DNA of 12,941 bases from CAKVLS01 sp045605365 (GCA_045605365.1 JAZUPV010000117.1:1-12941); one strand, 5' to 3'. Positions 6,139-12,941 are shown, counted from the stretch's first letter. Numbers and translations: made by a program. Notes: generated from the letters alone by a model not told the origin.

Positions 6139-8505
6139 TTAAATCTTTAAAGAAATATTGTTTTTCTCAAATTCAGCAATAACTTGCTTGTGGAAAGTAT
6201 CAATATCTTCACTTGTTAAGTTCTTAACAAAACTATTAACTTCGTAATGCAATGTATAACTAGCAAATTTGCCATCTTCGTTATGATAAATATCAAGAAG
6301 GCTAACTTTGTATGTTAAGTTTGTATTGATAGAACGTGCTATGTTGATAATATCTTTGTATAGCATAGTCTCTGGGATTAAGAAGTTAAAATCTAGTTTT
6401 GTAGTTGGGAATTTACTGATTTTTTCAAATCTATTTTCTACGACTTCTATATCTTGAACCAATGAAGTGTTGATTTCACAAACAGCTACACCACAGTTAG
6501 CGTCAATATTTTTCTTAACTACTGGGTGTAACAAATTGATAGTACCAACAACCTTATCTAAACAAACAATCTCATAGTAGTTTACTGGATGATAGTAGTC
6601 ACAATCTGGAGTTGATCTGTTTAGAGAATATTCAACTTTGATAACGTTTGTAAATAAGTAATCTACAATATTTTTAACTTTTAACAACAAGTCGTTTTGG
6701 TCTGCACCTTTTTTGTAAAGAACAATGCCCAAACTCTTAGTCTCATCTGCAAGACCGTCTTCTCTCATTTGTTTAACAACACGACCTATTTCAAAAGTAC
6801 CGATTTCGTTATAAGTGTTTTTGTTATCTACAACAACTTTTAACAAACTTGGTATCATTGTAGAACGTATTTTGTCGTTTTCTTTATTAATTGAGTTTAC
6901 ACATCTAATAACACTAGTTGGCTCTATACCAAGAGCATTGTTACTAGCTGTATCATACCAAATATAAGAATGTGTTTCGTTTAGGTTATAACGGTTAGCA
7001 AGAGCATATTTGATGTCATACTCTAGAGCAACGCCCCTATCCAATTTGGTTGGTTCTAATGGTTGATTGATTGTAGCTGGTACAATATTGTCATAACCAT
7101 AAATACGAGTAATTTCTTCGATAATATCTACCTTAGAAGTTATATCTTTTGTAGCTCTAAAAGTAGGTACATCTATTTCATACTCACTACCATTAACCTT
7201 AACACCAAAGTCAAGGTGTTCTAATATGTCAACAATGCGATCTTTAGGGATTTTTATACCAATATATCTATCGATAAATTCTTGAGTTAGTTTAATATTT
7301 ACCTTTGGATAATGATAGTTATAAACATCAGTTATACCACTAGTAATAGTAGCTCCGCCGTCTTGTTCTTTAACAAGATATACATATCTTAAAAGAGCTG
7401 TCATAGTAAGTTCTGGGTCAAGCATCTTCTCGTATCTTGCACTACTTTCTGTTCTCAAACCTAAGCCAAGAGCACATTTTCTAATTGTTGCTCCGTTAAA
7501 GTTTGCACTTTCTATCAATACACTAGTTGTATTGTCGGTGATTTCACTATTTTCACCACCCATAACACCCGCTACTGCTACTGGAGTGTTGTTTGTAGCA
7601 ATAACCATAGTATCTTTAGGCAATACTCTATCTGCTCCATCAAGAGTTTTAAAAGCAGTATCTTTGTCTACATTATATACTTGTATTTGTTTAACTATTT
7701 CATTGTCAAAAGCATGCATTGGTTGACCTAGTTCTAACATAATATAGTTAGTTATGTCAGCTAGCAAATTTATACCACGCATACCGCAGTAATATAATCT
7801 TATCTGCATATTTTTGCTAGATTGTTTTTTGGTAATGTTGTTTACTGTAGTTGTAACATATCTATAGCAATCTTTGCTTGTTACATCTACTTTTACTTTA
7901 TTATCTTTGAAGTTAGCAACATTTTCTAGTTTTAATGGTTGCAACTTTCTACCTGTCAAAGCTGCTACTTCTCTTGCTATACCATAATGACCCCATAGGT
8001 CAGGACGATTAGTAAGAGATTTGTTATCTACTTCAAATATAGTGTCTTCTATATCAAGCACAGACTTGATATCTACGCCAAGCGGTGTATTTTCTGGCAA
8101 ATCAATAATACCGTCGTGATTGTCAGAAATACCAAGTTCGTGTTCGCTACAGCACATACCATAACTATCACAGCCACCTAGAGTTGCTTTGCCAATATCT
8201 ATACCAGCAACGTGAGCTCCTAATTTTGCAAAAGCAGTAACCAAACCTACTCTTACATTTGGCGCACCACATACAACATCATATACTTGGTCACCAGCAT
8301 CTACTTTTAGTAGGTGCAATTTTTTGCTATTTGGGTGATTTTGAACATCAATAATTTTAGCTACTACTACACCGCTAAGTTCTCTACCCTTATATTCGAT
8401 ACCTTCTACTTCGGCACATGAAAGAGTAAATTTGTTAATTAACTCTTCAATATTTACGCCGTTTAAATCTACATAATCTTTTAACCAGTTTACTGAAATA
8501 TACAT
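6139..8505 (-). CDS. pheT: Phenylalanyl-tRNA synthetase beta subunit
   Basis: Large subunit of the heterotetrameric enzyme that charges tRNA-Phe. The 788 residues match the family's usual length of about 800. In order there are an EMAP II-like tRNA-binding OB domain (about 40-150, with VVVAKIIDVQNHPNSKKLHL near its start), the B3/B4 domain containing NLLADITNYIMLELGQPMHA (246-265), which in this family carries the editing site, the B5 DNA-binding-like domain (about 400-470), a catalytic-like core, and the C-terminal ferredoxin-fold anticodon-binding domain (about 693-788, starting FEKISKFP). The start has a strong AAGGAG site seven bases upstream that overlaps the pheS stop codon, with a ten-base gap between the genes, so the subunits are translated in coupling. 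Expression follows the Phe T-box ahead of pheS. Confidence 0.97.
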   Translation of the reverse strand: MYISVNWLKDYVDLNGVNIEELINKFTLSCAEVEGIEYKGRELSGVVVAKIIDVQNHPNSKKLHLLKVDAGDQVYDVVCGAPNVRVGLVTAFAKLGAHVAGIDIGKATLGGCDSYGMCCSEHELGISDNHDGIIDLPENTPLGVDIKSVLDIEDTIFEVDNKSLTNRPDLWGHYGIAREVAALTGRKLQPLKLENVANFKDNKVKVDVTSKDCYRYVTTTVNNITKKQSSKNMQIRLYYCGMRGINLLADITNYIMLELGQPMHAFDNEIVKQIQVYNVDKDTAFKTLDGADRVLPKDTMVIATNNTPVAVAGVMGGENSEITDNTTSVLIESANFNGATIRKCALGLGLRTESSARYEKMLDPELTMTALLRYVYLVKEQDGGATITSGITDVYNYHYPKVNIKLTQEFIDRYIGIKIPKDRIVDILEHLDFGVKVNGSEYEIDVPTFRATKDITSKVDIIEEITRIYGYDNIVPATINQPLEPTKLDRGVALEYDIKYALANRYNLNETHSYIWYDTASNNALGIEPTSVIRCVNSINKENDKIRSTMIPSLLKVVVDNKNTYNEIGTFEIGRVVKQMREDGLADETKSLGIVLYKKGADQNDLLLKVKNIVDYLFTNVIKVEYSLNRSTPDCDYYHPVNYYEIVCLDKVVGTINLLHPVVKKNIDANCGVAVCEINTSLVQDIEVVENRFEKISKFPTTKLDFNFLIPETMLYKDIINIARSINTNLTYKVSLLDIYHNEDGKFASYTLHYEVNSFVKNLTSEDIDTFHKQVIAEFEKNNISLKI

Positions 8506-8515
8506 AATTTACTCC

Positions 8516-9544
8516 TTAGTCAATTTTAGTTTGTTTTAAAGCTGGTATTTTGCCGCTATTTAGTATTCTTATATCATCTACATCATAAGTCATCATTGCG
8601 AGTCTTGTAAAACCTAAACCAAAAGCAAAACCTTGATATTTTTCTGGGTCGATACCGCCCATTTCAAGAACACGTGGATGAATCATACCACATGGGCACA
8701 ACTCAATCCAACCACCTTGCTTACATACTTTACAGCCTTTGCCGCCACAGTATGGGCAAGTACAGTCTAATTCAAATCCTGGTTCGACAAATGGGAAGAA
8801 CCCTGGACGAAGTCTAACATTAACTTCTTTGCCAAATACATTTGTTAACATATTTTTCATAAAATAAATTAAGTTAGAAATATTAACATCTGTATCAATC
8901 ATCATACCTTCAATTTGGAAGAAGGTGTTTTCGTGAGTTGGGTCAAGTTCTTCATTTCTAAAACATCTACCTGGGAAGATAGCTTTTAGCGGAGCTCCAT
9001 ATTTTCTCATAATGCGGTTTTGAGCTGCTGAAGTGTGAGTTTTTAACACTTGACCATTGTCTAGATAGAAAGTATCTTGCATATCACGTGCTGGGTGGTT
9101 TTTAGGAATATTAACCGCTTCAAAGTTATTGTATTCAGTCTCTATCTCATTGCCTTCTTCTACAGTAAAGCCCATACTTCTAAATAGCTCTACAACCTTG
9201 TTTTGAATAATTGTTATAGGGTGCAAACTACCTTCGTTGTCAGTTGTAGGTATTGTCAAGTCAATAGCCTTTGTACTAGCTAGTTCTTTTTCAATTTGTT
9301 TTTTCTCCAAATTTGTTTGAGCTAGTGACAACATTTCACTGATTTTTTGTTTAGCTTCGTTGATTTTTTGACCAAACTCCCTACGCATATCGTTAGACAA
9401 ATCTTTCATTATGCGCATAGCATTAGTAAGTAATCCAGTCTTGCCTAGATATTTATTGTGAAGTTCGCCTAGTTCTTGATTGCTTTGTGCGTTAGGTATT
9501 TCTGCAACAGCTTGATCAAGTATTTTGTTTAGTTCTTCTGTCAT
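8516..9544 (-). CDS. pheS: Phenylalanyl-tRNA synthetase alpha subunit with cysteine-rich insert
   Basis: Catalytic class II subunit that forms phenylalanyl-adenylate and aminoacylates tRNA-Phe. The 342 residues begin with the coiled-coil arm that binds tRNA (about 1-95). Motif 2 is FPGRCFRNEELDPTHENTF (190-208), and motif 3 is FAFGLGFTRLAMM (306-318). The THTSAAQNR segment (169-177) of the Phe pocket is present. Between the motifs lies a compact Cys-rich loop with seven cysteines from 261 to 285 (CxCxxC, then GKGCxxC, then CxC). A CxxCxGKGCxxC-type element is common in clostridial PheS and probably binds zinc; E. coli PheS lacks it. The start has a ggaga site about seven bases upstream. It is the first gene of the T-box-controlled operon and lies ten bases before pheT. 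Confidence 0.97.
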   Translation of the reverse strand: MTEELNKILDQAVAEIPNAQSNQELGELHNKYLGKTGLLTNAMRIMKDLSNDMRREFGQKINEAKQKISEMLSLAQTNLEKKQIEKELASTKAIDLTIPTTDNEGSLHPITIIQNKVVELFRSMGFTVEEGNEIETEYNNFEAVNIPKNHPARDMQDTFYLDNGQVLKTHTSAAQNRIMRKYGAPLKAIFPGRCFRNEELDPTHENTFFQIEGMMIDTDVNISNLIYFMKNMLTNVFGKEVNVRLRPGFFPFVEPGFELDCTCPYCGGKGCKVCKQGGWIELCPCGMIHPRVLEMGGIDPEKYQGFAFGLGFTRLAMMTYDVDDIRILNSGKIPALKQTKID

Positions 9545-9555
9545 AATCTTCTCCT

Positions 9556-9821
9556 AATAAAAAAAATAAAACCCCATCCTACATTAGGACGGAGTTTTTA
9601 AATAAACTACGTGGTACCACCTAAATTAAGCTAAATAATCTTAGCCAACTCATTATAGCTATAACGGAGCCGCCGTCTACTCTTACTTAGTCGCCTGTTC
9701 GGAGTGAAGCATAAAAAGTGAATTCATAAAATCTATTTGTTTGAAGGCTCTCAGCCCACCGACCTTCATTCTCTTTAACAAAATCAAAATTACTACTTGT
9801 CTTTTATTATCGCTTTTATAT
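9556..9821 (-). promoter_or_regulatory. T-box riboswitch leader of pheST, Phe (UUC) specific
   Basis: Untranslated leader that senses uncharged tRNA-Phe. The T-box core is at 9610-9622 (minus strand AGGTGGTACCACG, with a T before it). Its TAGG and ACG pair with CCTA and CGT in the 5' arm of the terminator, leaving the seven-base bulge UGGUACC that reads the tRNA 3' end. Stem I runs from about 9805 to 9705: its base pairs AAGC...AAAAG with CTTTT...GCTT, its upper stem is GAAGG/CCTTC, and AGAGA and CTGAGAG motifs are present. The specifier loop contains GAA followed by UUC (9720-9722) and A. UUC is a Phe codon, which agrees with the downstream genes. Another hairpin (GCTAA/TTAGC) lies just before the T-box. 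This accounts for the gap between yunB and pheS. Confidence 0.95.
9558..9600 (-). terminator. T-box-controlled terminator ahead of pheS
   Basis: Arms 9571-9581 and 9585-9595 form an 11-pair stem with two G-T wobbles, followed on the minus strand by a long T-rich run (complement of the A run from about 9558 to 9570). Its 5' arm contains CGTCCTA, which is shared with the antiterminator, so the two structures exclude each other. Confidence 0.93.
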
Positions 9822-9827
9822 GACAAG

Positions 9828-9856
9828 ATATTATCACACCAAAAATAATAAGTCAA
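9828..9856 (-). promoter_or_regulatory. Extended -10 sigma-A promoter of pheST
   Basis: On the minus strand TTGACT (9851-9856) and TAATAT (9828-9833) are separated by 17 bases, and TGA directly precedes the -10 box, giving an extended -10. The predicted transcript start near 9821 lies just ahead of T-box stem I. The promoter starts about 15 bases after the yunB stop codon. Confidence 0.8.
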
Positions 9857-9870
9857 CCAAAATTTTTGTT

Positions 9871-10566
9871 TTATGGTATCAAATCCATCATATTTTCTAA
9901 ACTATCAGAATGTAAGTATGTATCAGGCACCTTACCAATTATCACACTCTCACATATAAGTATCTGTGTAGTGCTTGAGACTTGTTTGGAGCTAACTGGC
10001 AAAACAACCGTCAAGTTTGACGTAATGTTGACATATATTTTGTGATTAGTTTGGTTAATACCTGCTTGTGTAAAATTAGACGTAAAAGTACAAGTAATAG
10101 ACCCTATAGGATTAAGCTTTAGCCTTATATCTGGACCCCTACCATGTATTATAGGTATACCAAGCAAAGTACCCATAGGTATACTTATACCCTGTTCTCC
10201 AATAATATCTAGCTTTGTTTGACTTGTACTTGCAAGGTCTCTTGACAATTTGTTTATAACTAGCGAATTAGCACTGATGTGTGATATATCACCAGTCTCA
10301 TTAAACTTTATCGTTATAATGTCATCATAAGTATAGTTATCAAACAATACTTCGGCTACAGCGCTATTGACCGCTTTTGTCGCAAGAGATTTTACTTTAG
10401 CTTCTCCTATAGATATGATTATAGGATTTATCACAACAGCTATATATACAAATATTATGCCTATAATCAAAAATAAAGCAACCAAGCCTATTACAAACTT
10501 TCGTTTATGCTTTTTTGCTTTAAATTTGTTTTCAATTTTATCAAAATATGCCTGTTTTGTTCGCAT
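9871..10566 (-). CDS. yunB: Sporulation protein YunB
   Basis: Conserved protein of endospore formers; in Bacillus subtilis yunB is transcribed by mother-cell sigma-E and is needed for normal spore formation, but its molecular function is not known. The 231 residues comprise a basic N-terminus, one membrane helix (about 23-46), and an outward-facing domain with family landmarks: NPIIISIGEAKVKSLATKA just after the helix, the SIPMGTLLGIPIIHGRGPDI stretch (about 127-146), the AGINQTNHKIYV block (about 168-179), and a C-terminal IGKVPDTY. No Shine-Dalgarno sequence can be seen before the only plausible ATG; the 40 bases upstream are almost pure A+T. It follows spoVAE without a terminator, so it may be read from the spoVA transcript or from its own weak promoter. 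Confidence 0.9.
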   Translation of the reverse strand: MRTKQAYFDKIENKFKAKKHKRKFVIGLVALFLIIGIIFVYIAVVINPIIISIGEAKVKSLATKAVNSAVAEVLFDNYTYDDIITIKFNETGDISHISANSLVINKLSRDLASTSQTKLDIIGEQGISIPMGTLLGIPIIHGRGPDIRLKLNPIGSITCTFTSNFTQAGINQTNHKIYVNITSNLTVVLPVSSKQVSSTTQILICESVIIGKVPDTYLHSDSLENMMDLIP

Positions 10567-10606
10567 ATTTATATATATGATTTATATTTAGATAAAAAAT
10601 ACTGTT

Positions 10607-10972
10607 TCATGATTTTTTGCTACGACTTTTAAAAATAAGTGCAAACAAATAAGCAAAGCCCACGGCGGCGGCAATACCTGCAGCAGTCGCAACTAAGCCG
10701 CCTTTTAGCACTCCTAATAATCCAGCGCTTTTTGCACCGTTTATAGCACCTTTTGCAAGAGAACTACCAAACCCAATTATCGGTACTGTTATACCCGCCT
10801 TTGCAAAGTTTGCAATAGGTTCAAACAACCCAAAAGCTTCTAAAACTATACCTATCATTAAAAACAAAACTAATATTCTTGCCGAAGTCATTCTTGTACG
10901 TATTATCAATATTTGCCCAAGCAAACAAATTGTGCCACCTACTAAAAAAACTATCACATAATCTAAAAACAT
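10607..10972 (-). CDS. spoVAE: Stage V sporulation protein AE (short SpoVAE/SpoVAEb form)
   Basis: Small membrane protein of the SpoVA complex that moves dipicolinic acid with calcium into the forespore and out again in germination. The 121 residues are hydrophobic, with about four membrane segments and a basic tail (KSRSKKS). It is a paralogue of SpoVAC: both have FL(V/I)GGTIC(L/C)(L/I)GQ near the first helix and a P-I-x-G-F-x-x-S-(L/I)-A motif in the middle. Bacillus has an additional SpoVAEa part, which is absent here, as in the short clostridial spoVAC-D-E clusters. It starts four bases after the spoVAD stop codon, with aaaggt inside the end of spoVAD as a possible ribosome site, so translation is probably coupled. 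It ends in TGA, 40 bases before yunB. Confidence 0.93.
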   Translation of the reverse strand: MFLDYVIVFLVGGTICLLGQILIIRTRMTSARILVLFLMIGIVLEAFGLFEPIANFAKAGITVPIIGFGSSLAKGAINGAKSAGLLGVLKGGLVATAAGIAAAVGFAYLFALIFKSRSKKS

Positions 10973-10976
10973 ATTT

Positions 10977-11987
10977 TTACATACCTTTTTCTACAACTAT
11001 AGCATGAGCAACACCCGGTATTGTTTCTCCTTGAAAAGAAGAAGTCGTACTAAGCAAAGCCCCCGTCGACATCATTATTATTTTTTTGTAACTACCGTCT
11101 GTTAATTTAGAAAAAACATACGAGTTAAACACACTTGCACTACAACCACAACCGCTACCACCCATAAAAGCCTTTTGACTATTAGAGAAGATTATTTGCC
11201 CACAATCCGCATAATTTTGTGCCATCTTATAACCTTTATACTCCATAAGGTCAATCAACAATTCGCCACCAAGTTTACCAAGGTCTCCTGTTATTATTAG
11301 GTCATAATCTTCAGGTTTTGTATTGGTATCTTCAAACAGTGTTGCCAATGTGTCCGCAGCAGCTGGCGCCATCGCAGCTCCCATATTGTTCATATCATTT
11401 ATACCATAGTCCATAACCCTACCAAATGTCACATGAGTTATGTTATGTCCCTTACCGCTGTTGGTTAATATAGCACAACCCGCACCAGTAACAGTCCATT
11501 GAGCCGTAGGCGGTCTTTGACAACCCAATTCTAACGGGAATCTAAACTGCCTTTCTGCGGTAGAAAAATGACTACAAGTAGCACATGCTATATTTTTAGC
11601 AAAACCACCACTAACCAAACACGCCCCAACACCCATACTCTCTGTCATTGTAGAACATGCCCCAAACAACCCAATATAACTGGTTTGCAACTGTCTTGCA
11701 CTAAAACTTGAAGAAATTATCTGGTTTAATAAGTCTCCACTGATAAGAAGGTCTATATCAGTAACAATAAGCCCTGCTTTATCTATTGCTCCAGATACAG
11801 CATGCTCGAGAATCTTTCTTTCTGCTAGTTCATAAGTCTTTTCATTGAAGCTATCGGTTTTTAAAACATAATCAAAATACTTACTAACAGGGCTTTGACC
11901 TTCTTTTGGTCCAACTACCGCATAGCCTGTTGTCCATTTTGCAGGAGTTTTTAAATGTATTGTCCTTTTACCAACTCTATTTGTCAT
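10977..11987 (-). CDS. spoVAD: Stage V sporulation protein AD, dipicolinate-binding thiolase-fold protein
   Basis: Soluble member of the SpoVA complex; in Bacillus it binds dipicolinic acid and helps its uptake into the forespore. The 336 residues match the family length of about 338. The protein has a thiolase/ketoacyl-synthase fold, with Cys111 in LFGACSTMTESMG at the position of the thiolase nucleophile, although SpoVAD is not known to be an enzyme. Further landmarks are the VTGAGCAILTNSGKG stretch (166-180), DLIITGDLGKLGG, and the GGSGCGCSASV loop near the C-terminus. The ATGA overlap with the end of spoVAC (four bases) shows tight translational coupling. It lacks a signal peptide, as expected. 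Its place between the two paralogous membrane genes is the usual order. Confidence 0.97.
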   Translation of the reverse strand: MTNRVGKRTIHLKTPAKWTTGYAVVGPKEGQSPVSKYFDYVLKTDSFNEKTYELAERKILEHAVSGAIDKAGLIVTDIDLLISGDLLNQIISSSFSARQLQTSYIGLFGACSTMTESMGVGACLVSGGFAKNIACATCSHFSTAERQFRFPLELGCQRPPTAQWTVTGAGCAILTNSGKGHNITHVTFGRVMDYGINDMNNMGAAMAPAAADTLATLFEDTNTKPEDYDLIITGDLGKLGGELLIDLMEYKGYKMAQNYADCGQIIFSNSQKAFMGGSGCGCSASVFNSYVFSKLTDGSYKKIIMMSTGALLSTTSSFQGETIPGVAHAIVVEKGM

Positions 11988-12439
11988 AATAACCCCGCTA
12001 TATAATATATTAACCCAACAATGACGCTACCCGCCACACCGTTTACAATAACCGGTCCAGCTACAGAAAACATCTTAACACTCAAGCCAAATATCAAACC
12101 TTCATTTTTAAACTCCATCGCAGGACTTGCTATTGAGTTAGAAAAACCCGTTATTGGTATAATTGTGCCAGCCCCGGCAATAGCGCCTATCCTATCAAAA
12201 ACACCTAATCCAGTCAAAAATGAAGCAATAAATATCAAAATCACCAACATATAAGCTTGCAAAACATCTTTAGTCAAAGTTGGAAAACGCGCCGCTAAAC
12301 CATCAAATATGCCTTGACCTATACAACAAATTGTACCACCTATCAAAAAAGCATACAAAAGCGAAGGGAAAAACTTGGTGCTTGGTAGCCTTTTTTCTAC
12401 AAACTGACAATATTTTTTGTTTCTTATAGAGTTGTCCAT
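11984..12439 (-). CDS. spoVAC: Stage V sporulation protein AC, dipicolinate channel subunit
   Basis: Integral membrane protein thought to form the mechanosensitive dipicolinate channel of the spore inner membrane. I start it at the ATG at 12437-12439 (151 residues, against 150 in Bacillus), because AGAGGTG at 12446-12452 lies at the right distance. A frame extended to 12469 has no ribosome site and would add ten residues that the family lacks. After a polar N-terminus (MDNSIRNKKYCQFV) there are about four membrane segments, with FLIGGTICCIGQ at the first and TGFSNSIASPAMEFKNEG in the conserved polar segment. The gene overlaps spoVAD by four bases. It is the first gene of the set and is divergent from the lipoprotein gene. 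Forespore sigma-G control is known for Bacillus spoVA and is inferred here. Confidence 0.95.
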   Translation of the reverse strand: MDNSIRNKKYCQFVEKRLPSTKFFPSLLYAFLIGGTICCIGQGIFDGLAARFPTLTKDVLQAYMLVILIFIASFLTGLGVFDRIGAIAGAGTIIPITGFSNSIASPAMEFKNEGLIFGLSVKMFSVAGPVIVNGVAGSVIVGLIYYIAGLL

Positions 12440-12445
12440 ATTATT

Positions 12446-12452
12446 CACCTCT
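12446..12452 (-). promoter_or_regulatory. Ribosome binding site deciding the spoVAC start
   Basis: AGAGGTG on the minus strand lies six bases before the ATG at 12437-12439. It falls inside the longer frame that would begin at 12469, so the shorter start is preferred. Confidence 0.75.
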
Positions 12453-12457
12453 ACACA

Positions 12458-12487
12458 AACTATTGCCATAACAAAGTTTTTAATTCA
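12458..12487 (-). promoter_or_regulatory. Possible sigma-G-type promoter of the spoVA operon
   Basis: On the minus strand TGAATT (12482-12487) resembles the sigma-G -35 (TGAATA) at five of six positions. After 17 bases comes AATAGTT (12458-12464), a weak match to the CATACTA-type -10. The start would fall close to the ribosome site, leaving a very short leader. This is suggestive only; sigma-G control of spoVA is known in Bacillus. Confidence 0.3.
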
Positions 12488-12504
12488 AAAATTTTTTTAA
12501 ATGT

Positions 12505-12534
12505 GTAATATTTTAAAAATTAGCGAGCAAACTA
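12505..12534 (+). promoter_or_regulatory. Possible forespore-type promoter of the lipoprotein gene
   Basis: GTAATA (12505-12510) and CAAACTA (12528-12534) are 17 bases apart. CAAACTA differs at one position from the sigma-G -10 CATACTA, while the -35 fits poorly. A start near 12541 would leave about 22 bases before the ATG, with the GGAGG site inside. No convincing sigma-A promoter was seen in this divergent gap. Confidence 0.25.
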
Positions 12535-12562
12535 ACCATAACAAAATTCTTCGGAGGATAAT

Positions 12563-12941
12563 ATGAAAAAATTCTTATTTATTATACCAATGTTAGTTGC
12601 CGCAACAACACTAGTAGGCTGCAACGAACAAGCCAATGCAACAACAAATATGGCAAATAGAGTTGATACAAGTCTTAATAACGTAATCAACTCTACAAGA
12701 AAAATCAAAACCGCCAGCAACCAAGAACTTGCTATAGAACAACTTAACAATTATACCAACACCAACAAAGACTATCAAACAGTCAACAATAACACTCGTT
12801 ATTCAACTCAAAATAGACTATATAATAGTATTAAAAATAGAAGTACTAAATACTACACAAACAATAACGTATTGACTTCAAACTCAACACGAGACGTCAA
12901 CAACCAAACAATCAATAGTTATGTAACAGACGGTTCTACCC
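12563..12941 (+). CDS. Asn/Thr-rich lipoprotein, 3' end outside window
   Basis: Unrecognised secreted lipoprotein. It begins with a strong GGAGG site (12553-12557) five bases before the ATG, and no stop occurs before the window ends, so 126 codons are visible. The N-terminus is a lipoprotein signal peptide: MKK, a hydrophobic stretch, and the lipobox LVGC, so lipidation is expected at Cys20. The mature part visible is very polar and low in complexity: 25 of its 107 residues are Asn, with many Thr, Ser, Tyr and few hydrophobic residues, which suggests an unfolded linker before a domain outside the window. It is divergent from spoVAC. Asn-rich lipoproteins of the YhcN/YlaJ type occur in spores, but their defining C-terminal domain cannot be seen here, so that identity is only a possibility. 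Confidence 0.8.
   Translation, partial: MKKFLFIIPMLVAATTLVGCNEQANATTNMANRVDTSLNNVINSTRKIKTASNQELAIEQLNNYTNTNKDYQTVNNNTRYSTQNRLYNSIKNRSTKYYTNNNVLTSNSTRDVNNQTINSYVTDGST

Noticed and set aside
9845..9880. Possible terminator hairpin just after yunB (CCATAAAA/AATTTTGG)
   Set aside because: The stem is short, A+T-rich and imperfect, and it overlaps the -35 region of the pheST promoter; I could not support it as a terminator.
12440..12469. N-terminal extension of SpoVAC by ten residues
   Set aside because: The ATG at 12467-12469 has no ribosome site, the better site lies within the extension, and the shorter protein matches the family length.
12532..12750. Minus-strand open frame of 72 codons at the right end
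   Set aside because: It lies antisense to the lipoprotein gene, which has a strong ribosome site and a proper signal peptide; the hydrophobic look comes from the reverse of Asn/Thr-rich codons.

Overview
The window looks like a chromosomal piece of an A+T-rich, endospore-forming Firmicute, most likely a clostridial lineage. The evidence is sigma-A-type promoters, AGGAGG-like ribosome sites, a T-box riboswitch, RNase Y, a zinc-knuckle type PheS, and a compact spoVAC-spoVAD-spoVAE set with a short SpoVAE followed by yunB. I see no phage, insertion sequence, CRISPR array, tRNA or rRNA.

Left end, plus strand: a small three-helix membrane protein whose frame is open to the window edge, a 68-residue Cro/CI-type HTH regulator 16 bases behind it, then rnhA (RNase HI) with its own near-consensus promoter. 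A bidirectional hairpin separates rnhA from the convergent minus-strand genes. From about 1051 to 12439 everything is on the minus strand.

In transcription order from the right, the minus strand holds three blocks. (1) spoVAC-spoVAD-spoVAE-yunB encodes dipicolinate-channel components and a spore-maturation protein. (2) pheS-pheT encodes the two subunits of phenylalanyl-tRNA synthetase, behind a Phe (UUC specifier) T-box leader with an extended -10 promoter. It is followed, past a hairpin, by a NifS/IscS-type cysteine desulfurase and thiI, which together make 4-thiouridine in tRNA. (3) rny (RNase Y) and then an M19-type dipeptidase each have their own TTGACA promoter and end at a hairpin. So the centre of the window serves tRNA charging, tRNA thiolation and RNA turnover.

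Right end, plus strand: divergent from spoVAC, an Asn/Thr-rich lipoprotein begins at 12563 with a GGAGG site and runs off the window. It is the least explained gene here and may belong to sporulation, but only its position and a weak promoter resemblance suggest that.

I did not find a clearly new system. The items most worth a second look are the lipoprotein, yunB (mother-cell in Bacillus) sitting 40 bases behind a presumed forespore operon with no visible ribosome site, the iscS-thiI pair behind a terminator-like hairpin with no clear promoter, and a terminator hairpin whose loop contains the dipeptidase stop codon.
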